This document shows positions 5,224 through 11,316 of a stretch of 16,253 bases of DNA, one piece after another. Both the position numbers and the translations under genes were made by a program. The stretch spans positions 1-16,253 of the forward strand of contig CANQRJ010000022.1 of the NCBI GenBank assembly GCA_947626215.1. Direction: 5' to 3'. Numbering within the stretch: the stretch's first letter is position 1; each line of letters opens with the position of its first letter. Source of the DNA: an uncultured Bacilli bacterium. GTDB lineage: Bacteria; Bacillota_I; Bacilli_A; RF39; UBA660. The notes beneath the pieces are model-generated. The model was not told the origin of the DNA. It did not search any database and worked only from the letters and a program-made list of their open reading frames with translations.

Positions 5224-6525
5224 TCATTCTTCTTTATTCTTGAATTTTAAAATGATGGGTGTTCCTGTTAAATCAATATTTTTACGGAGTTGATTTTCTA
5301 AATAACGTTCATAGCTAAAATGAATTAAACCTTTGTCATTTACAGAAAAAACAAATTTAGGTGGTTTCGTCGCTTCTTGTTTTACAAAATAAATTTTTAA
5401 TCTTTTTCCTCGAAACATTGGAGACTCATGTAAAAATGTTGCCTCATGAATAATATGATTTAATAATGAGGTAGGAACTTCTTTTTTATGATTGTTATAA
5501 GCATCAATAATTTCTGGCATTAAAGAGGAAACTCTTTTTTTTGTTTTTGCTGATAAAAACACGACTTTTGCGTATGGAGCAAATTGAAATTCATATTTTA
5601 TTTTTTCTTGCCATTCTTTGATAGATTTCGAAGGGTCTTCGATCGTATCCCACTTATTAACTGCAATCACTAGTGCTTTTCCACTATTTATAGCCATGCC
5701 TGCTATATGTTTATCATGTTCAATGATTCCTTCTTTCGCATCGATGACTAAAACACAGACATCACTTCGTTCAATGGCTTTTAGGCTCCTTAATAAACTA
5801 TATTTTTCAATGGATTCATAAATTTTTCCTTTTTTACGCATACCTGCGGTATCAATCATTATAAATTTTTCTTTGTGATAGATTAATTTGGTATCTGTTG
5901 CATCTCTTGTTGTTCCTGCTACTTCACTTACGATGGCTCTTTCTTTATTTAAAACGGCATTTACTAAACTACTTTTTCCTACATTAGGCCTTCCTATGAA
6001 ACAAAATTTACAAATGTCTTCTTCCTCTTGTTCTTCACTTGGTAATTCTTTGGTGATCTCTTCTAGTAAAGGCTTTAATCCTAATTTATGGGCGGCAGAA
6101 ACAGGAAGAATTTTTTCAAATCCTAATTCATAAAAACGGTATATTTCTTCTTCTTTTTGTTGATTATCAATTTTATTTACAACTACGATAACTTCTTTTT
6201 GAGATTTATGGAGCATTTTTTTTATCATATAGTCACTTTGGTTTAATTCGGTTTTTCCATCCACTACAAACAAAATTAAATCGGCCTCATCGATAGCATA
6301 ACTCGCTTGAGCTAAGATATCTTTTTGGAAATTTTCTTCTCCAAATTCTAACCCTCCTGTATCAATTAAATGAAATGTTTTATTTTGATAGGTTACCGTT
6401 CCATATATTCGATCTCTTGTAATCCCAGGCATATCTAATATAATTGATTTTTCTTCGCCTACTAATCGATTAAAAAGACTCGATTTTCCTGTATTAGGTT
6501 TTCCAATTAAACAAACTGTTTTCAT
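5224..6525 (-). CDS. der: Ribosome-associated double-domain GTPase Der (EngA)
   Basis: Essential GTPase required for 50S ribosomal subunit maturation. 433 residues, typical for the family. Two consecutive GTPase domains are visible. Domain 1 has the P-loop GKPNTGKS (8-15), DTGG (55-58) and NKID (117-120). Domain 2 has GRPNVGKS (178-185), DTAG (225-228) and NKWD (290-293). A linker rich in Glu (162-170) joins them. The C-terminal KH-like RNA-binding domain runs from about 350 to the end. The first P-loop has Lys-Pro-Asn-Thr where many Der proteins have Arg-Pro-Asn-Val; this should still bind GTP. The ATG at 6525 follows a GGGGTGAG ribosome site. It has its own promoter. In B. subtilis gpsA follows der; that gene is not here. 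Confidence 0.98.
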   Translation of the reverse strand: MKTVCLIGKPNTGKSSLFNRLVGEEKSIILDMPGITRDRIYGTVTYQNKTFHLIDTGGLEFGEENFQKDILAQASYAIDEADLILFVVDGKTELNQSDYMIKKMLHKSQKEVIVVVNKIDNQQKEEEIYRFYELGFEKILPVSAAHKLGLKPLLEEITKELPSEEQEEEDICKFCFIGRPNVGKSSLVNAVLNKERAIVSEVAGTTRDATDTKLIYHKEKFIMIDTAGMRKKGKIYESIEKYSLLRSLKAIERSDVCVLVIDAKEGIIEHDKHIAGMAINSGKALVIAVNKWDTIEDPSKSIKEWQEKIKYEFQFAPYAKVVFLSAKTKKRVSSLMPEIIDAYNNHKKEVPTSLLNHIIHEATFLHESPMFRGKRLKIYFVKQEATKPPKFVFSVNDKGLIHFSYERYLENQLRKNIDLTGTPIILKFKNKEE

Positions 6526-6551
6526 TTTTTCTCACCCCAAATCAAGTTCCT

Positions 6552-6580
6552 ATTTTAGCAAAAAAAGAAACGAAAATCAA
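6552..6580 (-). promoter_or_regulatory. Sigma-A promoter of der
   Basis: TTGATT (6575-6580) and TAAAAT (6552-6557) are 17 bases apart. The -35 hexamer overlaps the TGA stop codon (6577-6579) of the upstream pilin gene, so the promoter is embedded at the end of that gene. Confidence 0.65.
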
Positions 6581-7059
6581 GAACAGGCATTTTTAGGTCT
6601 TTTTAGACAAACTATTTTTCCGCCTTGTCTTTCGCTTTCTCCATCTTCACAAAAACGAACTTCTGTCTCACATATATTTTTTAAATCTTCGTTTGTTTCA
6701 TTTAAAAAAGCATAAGCTCGATTATTTTTATAATAAACTCCTACGACTAAATTGTCCATCGATTCTCCGGTGTATGGATTTTCGATTCCTACTTCATCCG
6801 TTTCTCTTTTGATGACTCCTTCATTTATTAAGTCTAATATGGTCATCGATTTATAACATGTTCCACTTTTATTTAACTGGCTTAGATGATTACTTCCCCA
6901 ACGTTCGGCATCGGTGATAATCATTTCTACTTTATCACAATACATATCCTTTCGAATATTTTCACCTATGGTAAAAGCACTTGGTACGGCAATGGTCGCG
7001 AGTAAAGCAAGCAATACAATCACGGCAAGTAATTCCACTAAAGTAAATCCCTTCTTCAT
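6577..7059 (-). CDS. Type IV pilin-like protein, cysteine-rich
   Basis: Secreted or surface filament subunit with a class III signal peptide. From the ATG at 7059 it is 160 residues beginning MKKG, then FTLVELLAVIV: prepilin peptidase would cut after Gly4, leaving Phe as residue 1 and Glu at position 5 of the mature protein. Residues 5-27 form the hydrophobic helix. The rest is polar, with six cysteines (41, 68, 130, 137, 151, 159), enough for three disulfides, four of them in the last 31 residues. An upstream in-frame ATG (7086) would add nine residues before the leader and lies upstream of the predicted transcription start, so it is rejected. No pilus ATPase, platform protein or prepilin peptidase gene is in the window. 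It could be a minor pseudopilin of a competence-type system encoded elsewhere. Confidence 0.85.
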   Translation of the reverse strand: MKKGFTLVELLAVIVLLALLATIAVPSAFTIGENIRKDMYCDKVEMIITDAERWGSNHLSQLNKSGTCYKSMTILDLINEGVIKRETDEVGIENPYTGESMDNLVVGVYYKNNRAYAFLNETNEDLKNICETEVRFCEDGESERQGGKIVCLKRPKNACS

Positions 7060-7076
7060 TCCATCATCCCCATTTA

Positions 7077-7085
7077 ATATTACCA
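7077..7085 (-). promoter_or_regulatory. Extended -10 promoter of the pilin-like gene
   Basis: TGGTAATAT on the minus strand fits an extended -10 element (TGn followed by TAATAT). The start of transcription would be near 7070, so the leader contains little more than the GGGGATGATGGA segment before the ATG at 7059. No good -35 is visible. Confidence 0.4.
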
Positions 7086-7101
7086 TGTTTTAAATAAAAA
7101 C

Positions 7102-7139
7102 AAAAGAAAAAAGTACCCTTTGAAATGTAAAGTACTTTT
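7102..7139 (-). terminator. Intrinsic terminator of rpsP-khpA
   Basis: AAAAGTAC and GTACTTTT pair perfectly over eight bases, with a further TTT/AAA pairing in the loop. On the minus strand the hairpin is followed by TTCTTTTGTTTT. It starts four bases after the khpA stop codon. Confidence 0.8.
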
Positions 7140-7143
7140 CTTT

Positions 7144-7386
7144 TTAAAAGGAATCAATATTGAGTTCAATACGACCTAATTCATGTAAATAAGCATAGGC
7201 ATTCACTAAAGTACGAATAGATTTGGCATTTTTGCCATCACGTCCTAAGACAGAACCCATTGAACTTTCTGGCACTAAAACTTCTAAAACTGTTTTTTCT
7301 TCCCCTTCATAACTTGTTACTTTTACTAGATCTTTTTCTTTACAGATACTTTTTACTAAAAATTCTGTATATTCTACTATATTCAT
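7144..7386 (-). CDS. khpA: KH-domain RNA-binding protein KhpA (YlqC)
   Basis: Small RNA-binding protein of 80 residues that in Gram-positive bacteria acts with KhpB/EloR and influences cell division and elongation. The single KH domain has the RNA-gripping loop GRDG at residues 48-51, flanked by ESSMGSVL and KNAKSIRTLVNAYA. The ATG at 7386 is one base after the rpsP stop codon, with GGGAAG as ribosome site inside the end of rpsP, so translation is coupled. The rpsP-khpA order is conserved in Firmicutes, but the usual following genes rimM, trmD and rplS are not here; a terminator follows instead. Confidence 0.93.
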   Translation of the reverse strand: MNIVEYTEFLVKSICKEKDLVKVTSYEGEEKTVLEVLVPESSMGSVLGRDGKNAKSIRTLVNAYAYLHELGRIELNIDSF

Positions 7387-7387
7387 A

Positions 7388-7663
7388 TTACTTCCCTACT
7401 TTTTTGGAATCCGCATATTTTTTCATAATTCCTTGTTTACTTAAAATACTACGAACTGTATCGGTTGGTAAAGCTCCTTTAGATAACCAGTATAATGCTT
7501 TTTCTTCATCTACAGTTACCATTTCACTTCCTTTAATTGGATTGTATGTTCCTACTACTTCTAAAAATCTTCCATCTCTTGGACTTCTAGAATCGGCGGC
7601 TACAATACGGTAAAAAGGTTTTGCTTTGGAACCCATTCTTTTTAATCTTAATTTTACAGCCAT
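7388..7663 (-). CDS. rpsP: 30S ribosomal protein S16
   Basis: Structural protein of the small ribosomal subunit. 91 residues, within the normal range. The family N-terminus is clear: AVKLRLKRMGSKAKPFYRIVAADSRSPRDGRFLE, followed by VGTYNP and the ALYWLSKGALPTDTV segment typical of S16. The ATG at 7663 follows a strong AAAGGAGGG ribosome site. It is the first gene of a two-gene operon with khpA and has a near-consensus sigma-A promoter. Confidence 0.98.
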   Translation of the reverse strand: MAVKLRLKRMGSKAKPFYRIVAADSRSPRDGRFLEVVGTYNPIKGSEMVTVDEEKALYWLSKGALPTDTVRSILSKQGIMKKYADSKKVGK

Positions 7664-7689
7664 ATAGACTTCCCTCCTTTGTTTTTTCT

Positions 7690-7718
7690 ATCATATCAAA
7701 GAAGTATATGCTTGTCAA
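7690..7718 (-). promoter_or_regulatory. Strong sigma-A promoter of rpsP-khpA
   Basis: Consensus TTGACA (7713-7718) and TATGAT (7690-7695) are 17 bases apart. The predicted start of transcription is near 7683, giving a leader of about 20 bases. Confidence 0.85.
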
Positions 7719-7734
7719 CAAAAAAATATTGACA
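7713..7734. repeat. Inverted repeat covering the rpsP -35 box
   Basis: TGTCAA and TTGACA form a perfect 6-base inverted repeat with a 10-base A/T centre. One arm is the rpsP -35 hexamer. The other arm would be a -35 reading rightward, but no good -10 follows it and no gene lies there, so a regulatory dyad or chance in AT-rich DNA are the alternatives. Confidence 0.3.
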
Positions 7735-7779
7735 CTTGTTTTTATTTTGGAGTTTTAAAGTCTATAAAAAAAGATTGAA

Positions 7780-8301
7780 TCAGTTTAGATAGTTTTCATC
7801 TACTGAATCAATGCTTTCTTCTTCTACATCATCTAAAATTTCTTCATAATCGTCATAATCGTCCTCCACAGGGACTTTAATAAGCGTATCTCCTACAATC
7901 TCTACCCCAAGTTCTTTTTCTAAATCTAAGACGATGTTATCATTTTCTATTTTAACATTGGTCACGGTAGGTTGTTTTAAACTTCTGACTATAATTTCAG
8001 AATTATTGGTTAATGTCGCCTCATCTTTTAAAGGAACATTTAATAATTCATGATAATTAAATCTTTTGGTATTTACTTTTGTCTTGGTATCATTGTCATA
8101 AGAATACCATACATTTACATCAAAGGAACCATTTACTCCCACTTTTCCCGATTGGTTTACACCAGAAAAATTATGATTAATAACCCAACAACCTAAAACA
8201 GTATTTGCTTTTTCATCAGGAGTGAAAGAAAAATTCATACTATTTGTTTTCTTTGCTTTTCCGATAACTGATTTTGTAATAATCTCTTTAAAGTTTGCCA
8301 T
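7780..8301 (-). CDS. cotE: Outer spore coat morphogenetic protein CotE
   Basis: Mother-cell protein that organises the outer coat of the spore by recruiting other coat proteins onto the inner layers. 173 residues, against about 181 in B. subtilis. Family landmarks are strong: EIITKSVIGKAKK near the N-terminus, LGCWVINHNFSG, then FDVNVWYSYDNDTKTKV, and a highly acidic C-terminal tail (residues about 145-170, rich in Asp and Glu), as in B. subtilis. No signal peptide or membrane segment is expected or seen. The ATG at 8301 follows an AGAGGTG ribosome site. It stops with TGA. A sigma-K-like promoter lies immediately upstream, and the gene is monocistronic, divergent from the HIT gene. Confidence 0.94.
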   Translation of the reverse strand: MANFKEIITKSVIGKAKKTNSMNFSFTPDEKANTVLGCWVINHNFSGVNQSGKVGVNGSFDVNVWYSYDNDTKTKVNTKRFNYHELLNVPLKDEATLTNNSEIIVRSLKQPTVTNVKIENDNIVLDLEKELGVEIVGDTLIKVPVEDDYDDYEEILDDVEEESIDSVDENYLN

Positions 8302-8319
8302 TTTTATTCACCTCTACTC

Positions 8320-8346
8320 TAATTTATGCAAAAGTGTGTTCTTTGT
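8320..8346 (-). promoter_or_regulatory. Sigma-K-like promoter of cotE
   Basis: CATAAATTA (8320-8328) matches the sigma-K -10 pattern CATAnnnTA exactly, and 16 bases upstream lies the AC dinucleotide (8345-8346) of the sigma-K -35. The -10 also fits sigma-E at six of seven defined positions, but the -35 for sigma-E is poor. B. subtilis cotE has both a sigma-E and a sigma-K promoter. Confidence 0.55.
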
Positions 8347-8365
8347 ACACAAAGAGTTTTAAGTA

Positions 8366-8374
8366 TGATAAAAT
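8366..8374 (+). promoter_or_regulatory. Extended -10 promoter of the HIT gene
   Basis: TGATAAAAT is a good extended -10 element (TGn plus TAAAAT). No well-spaced -35 is evident; TTGTAC (8343-8348) is 15 bases from an alternative -10, TATGAT. Transcription would begin near 8381, at the AGGAGG ribosome site. Confidence 0.45.
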
Positions 8375-8399
8375 AGTTGTAGGAGGAAGTAAGATTATT

Positions 8400-8771
8400 A
8401 TGGATGATTGTTTATTTTGTAAAATTGCCCGCAAAGAGGTAAAAAGTCATATTCTCTATGAAGATGAGGATCTTTTAGTTTTTTTAGATTTGGATCAAAA
8501 TCCATCGGGTCATACTTTGGTGATTCCAAAAAAGCATATCACGGATGTAAATGAACTTGATCATGATACATTAATTAAAATTTTTGATGTAGCTAAAGAG
8601 ATGCAAAATACTTTGATGACTAAATTGCATAAAAAAGCTAGTTCTCTTAACTTTAATTATGGAGATGCACAAGTGATTAAACATGTACACTTACATATTT
8701 TACCTCATAATTTTCATGAGAAAAGCCATTTAAGTGAAGAAGAAGTTTATAAGTTATTAAAAGACGAATAG
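8400..8771 (+). CDS. HIT-family nucleotide-binding hydrolase
   Basis: Histidine-triad protein of 123 residues, expected to hydrolyse or transfer nucleotides attached through phosphoramidate or ester bonds (Hint/Fhit-like). Residues 4-7 hold the CLFC pair typical of bacterial HIT proteins. Then come the VFLDLDQNPSGHTLVIPKKH segment and the triad HVHLHILPH (95-103), with His95, His97 and His99 as the catalytic triad histidines. The ATG at 8400 is chosen because upstream codons lack a plausible start. The AGGAGG site is 13 bases away, longer than ideal. The gene diverges from cotE and its TAG stop directly abuts the stop codon of the convergent M16 peptidase gene, with no base between them. Confidence 0.9.
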   Translation: MDDCLFCKIARKEVKSHILYEDEDLLVFLDLDQNPSGHTLVIPKKHITDVNELDHDTLIKIFDVAKEMQNTLMTKLHKKASSLNFNYGDAQVIKHVHLHILPHNFHEKSHLSEEEVYKLLKDE

Positions 8772-8789
8772 TTATTCTTTCGTCTTTTT
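8759..8789. terminator. Bidirectional terminator shared by the HIT and M16 genes
   Basis: AAAAGACGAA and TTCGTCTTTT form a perfect 10-base inverted repeat around a 10-base loop, with T runs after the stem in both directions. Both stop codons, TAG (8769-8771, plus) and TAA (8772-8774, minus), lie inside the loop, so the arms are coding sequence for one gene each. Confidence 0.8.
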
Positions 8790-10055
8790 CTTTGGATTTA
8801 ATACAAAAACATTCATTTCTTTCATCGTCATTTTTTCATAAACTTTTTGTACACTTTTTAAATGAATAGATTCTAATAATTCTTTTTCATTGTCTATTAT
8901 TTTTCCATATTTTATTAAAAGATAAGCTAGGTTGTCTTTCACACTTTCAGGATCTTCATACCCTAGTACAAGATTAGCAATTTCCGATTTTACTTTTCTT
9001 TTGATATCACTTTCTAATAATTCTAAATGTTCCATTTTGTCTTTTAATAACGGTATTAACTCTGTAGGATACTTTGTTCTTGCAGAGACTTGAAGGACTA
9101 GGTAATCTCTTTCTTGAACGGCCCAAGAACCAATGGTTAATGCTAAATTATTTTCAAATAGTTTTTCTCTAAATAAAGAAGTGGTTCCAAAATTTGAAAC
9201 TAATATTAAATTTAACATGTCTAACAACAACATATCATTTTCGATATCAAAATTTTTTCTTGGTATTTTTACCGAAATATAAACTTGAGGAACTTCGATA
9301 TTGGCTTTTAATTCTTTAAATGTCGTAACTACTTTTTTGGGTTCTTTATATTTTTCTTCTTTTGGTTCTACAAATTCTTCAAAATGTTTTTTCTTTTGAT
9401 TTTCTTTTATGACCGTGATGACTTCAAGGGGATTTACATTTCCAGTTACGATGACAAAACAATTTTTAGGATGATAGAAACTTTTATAAAGGGTTTCTAA
9501 GTCTTCTAATTTCATATTTTCAATGTCTTTTATGGTCCCTAAACCCTGGATACGATTTGGGTAATTATGAAATAAACAATTTTGAATTTCGTAATGGGCA
9601 AGTCTTCCGGCATTATCTTTTTGCATTCTTGCCTCTTCTAATATAGGACCTCTTTCTGATTCAAAATGTTCTTTTACAAACTTTTTTTCTTGAACTGAAT
9701 TTAATAGTAATTCTAAATTTTCTTTTAAATGGTTGGATCCTAGAAATTCAAATACGGTTTTGTCGGCAAAAGTCGCGGCATTGCTATAAGACCCTAATTC
9801 ATTAAAGTCTCCTAATAATGAGGTTCCGTCTTCTTTTTTACATAATATATGTTCCAAAAAATGAGCTGTGCCAAAGGGAACATGCATTTTTTTCTTTTTG
9901 ATTTCAAAGTTTACGGTTTCAGAGCCACATGGAACTACATAAGCTCCATTAAAGGTGTTTACTTTTTTATTGACCCATATATATATGGATAAACCATTTT
10001 CACAAGTATCTGTAATGATTTCTTCTTCTAGTCCTTTTAATTTAATTTTCTTCAT
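8772..10055 (-). CDS. ymfH: M16-family zinc peptidase (YmfH-like)
   Basis: Peptidase of the pitrilysin/insulinase family, 427 residues. The inverted zinc motif HFLEH is at residues 65-69, and the third zinc ligand glutamate is expected in PILEEAR (E140 or E141), at the usual distance for M16. The order of segments resembles B. subtilis YmfH: GTAHFLEH, then NAATFADKTVFEF, then a C-terminal M16 half-domain (ENNLALTIGSWAVQERDYLVLQV). Its ATG at 10055 lies inside the upstream M16 gene (14-base overlap) with an AAGGAGA ribosome site, so the two products are probably made in equal amounts. Bacterial pairs of this kind form a heterodimer with one active and one inactive subunit. Substrate unknown; no bacteriocin or peptide-modification gene is nearby. 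Confidence 0.92.
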   Translation of the reverse strand: MKKIKLKGLEEEIITDTCENGLSIYIWVNKKVNTFNGAYVVPCGSETVNFEIKKKKMHVPFGTAHFLEHILCKKEDGTSLLGDFNELGSYSNAATFADKTVFEFLGSNHLKENLELLLNSVQEKKFVKEHFESERGPILEEARMQKDNAGRLAHYEIQNCLFHNYPNRIQGLGTIKDIENMKLEDLETLYKSFYHPKNCFVIVTGNVNPLEVITVIKENQKKKHFEEFVEPKEEKYKEPKKVVTTFKELKANIEVPQVYISVKIPRKNFDIENDMLLLDMLNLILVSNFGTTSLFREKLFENNLALTIGSWAVQERDYLVLQVSARTKYPTELIPLLKDKMEHLELLESDIKRKVKSEIANLVLGYEDPESVKDNLAYLLIKYGKIIDNEKELLESIHLKSVQKVYEKMTMKEMNVFVLNPKKKTKE

Positions 10056-11316
10056 ATTCGTCTCCTTCTTTCAAAATATAGAGAAGTGACTCGTGCATCT
10101 TTTTAGATAACCCACGAATATCTTCTAATGTTACACTTGGTATATTTTCTAAATAGTCTTGATATAATGGTGCATGGCTTATTTCATGGAAGTAATAGTT
10201 ATCAATTAAGCCATAAATGTCATCTTCTCTTAATTTTAAATCCGATAGACTTTTTTCTTTTTGAGTGGCAAGAAATTCTTCTGAAATCATTTTATTTTCC
10301 ATTTCTTTCATCGATTTATGAATATATTTTAAAGCTTTGTTGACATTTTCATAGGAAAGTCCCACTAAAATGGATGCATAAGTATTTGGGTAGTGAAAAT
10401 CACATTGTACATAATAGCATAAAGAATTTTCTCCTCTTAAATATTTAGATAATTTATCACTTAATCCTGCTCTTCCTAAAATTCGTTGAAATATCGGTAG
10501 GACATAATACTGCTCGTATTCCGTTAATTTTTCTAATTGGTAAAATTGTAAAAGTTGAGTTTGTTCAAAGGTACTTTCTTTTTCTACTTTTCGCTTTTTT
10601 TCAATTTTATTTTCTACGATGAATGGAATTTCTTTGGTGATAATAGATGGTTTATAAAAATTTTTTTGAAAGATGGAGACCATTTTATCCATATCTATAT
10701 CGCCAATGACTAAAATATCACAGTAAGAGTTTTCAAGCATATTATGATATTCGGTGACTAAATCTTTTCTTGTAATACTTTCAATTTCTTCTTCTGTTCC
10801 AATTAATCGTTTTCCTGAAATAGAGTTTGGAAAAAGTTCTTTTAAACCATTTACCATTGCAAGTGCAGTAGGTCTTTCTTTGTATTGATCTACTTGTGTT
10901 TCAATTCTTTCTTTGATAATTTGATAACTTAGTTCATCAAATTCCTCTTCTTTGATATTTGGATTTTTAATAATTTCTAATAAAAATTGAATGCAATTTT
11001 CTAAATAATTTTTTTCTTTTATAAATTTTGGACTTAAGATATCTAAAGAAAATGAAGTAAATAGATTATAGCCTACTCGACTTACATTTCGATCTAATAT
11101 GACATTATATAATTCTTCTGTTTGAATTAACATTTCTCTTTTTGTTGGATATTTTTTGGATGAATATGCAAGCATGTTTGATAAAAAATTTCTTTTGCAT
11201 GTTGAAACTTCTCTTACATCATCTCGAAAATTTATTTCTATATAACTGTTTTTAAATTTATCTGTTTGAATTGTATATATTTTATAACCGTTTAAATCGT
11301 ATGTTTTATATTTCAT
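10042..11316 (-). CDS. ymfF: M16-family peptidase homologue lacking the zinc motif (YmfF-like)
   Basis: 424-residue partner of the next gene. It has the fold-level features of an M16 peptidase, for example the SSKKYPTKREMLIQTEELYN segment and the C-terminal CYYVQCDFHYPNTYASILVGL strand region, but where HxxEH should stand there is no such motif, so it is very probably not catalytic by itself. B. subtilis YmfF is similar in this respect. The ATG at 11316 overlaps the stop codon of the upstream HD hydrolase by one base (TAATG), with GGGAGG as ribosome site. It likely pairs with the active subunit to form a peptidase chamber. Confidence 0.88.
   Translation of the reverse strand: MKYKTYDLNGYKIYTIQTDKFKNSYIEINFRDDVREVSTCKRNFLSNMLAYSSKKYPTKREMLIQTEELYNVILDRNVSRVGYNLFTSFSLDILSPKFIKEKNYLENCIQFLLEIIKNPNIKEEEFDELSYQIIKERIETQVDQYKERPTALAMVNGLKELFPNSISGKRLIGTEEEIESITRKDLVTEYHNMLENSYCDILVIGDIDMDKMVSIFQKNFYKPSIITKEIPFIVENKIEKKRKVEKESTFEQTQLLQFYQLEKLTEYEQYYVLPIFQRILGRAGLSDKLSKYLRGENSLCYYVQCDFHYPNTYASILVGLSYENVNKALKYIHKSMKEMENKMISEEFLATQKEKSLSDLKLREDDIYGLIDNYYFHEISHAPLYQDYLENIPSVTLEDIRGLSKKMHESLLYILKEGDEYEEN

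Noticed and set aside
5200..5227. Possible shared hairpin (ATGAAAA/TTTTCAT) between the convergent XRE gene and der
   Set aside because: Only seven A/T-dominated pairs with a 14-base loop and an interrupted T run; expected often in DNA of this composition.
5618..6133. Plus-strand open frames inside der (5618-5821, 5888-6133)
   Set aside because: der is a complete, conserved two-domain GTPase on the other strand; these frames show no recognisable domain or ribosome site.
7260..7613. Plus-strand Leu/Phe-rich open frame across khpA and rpsP
   Set aside because: Antisense to two conserved genes; the hydrophobic translation is what Lys-rich ribosomal genes give on the reverse strand.
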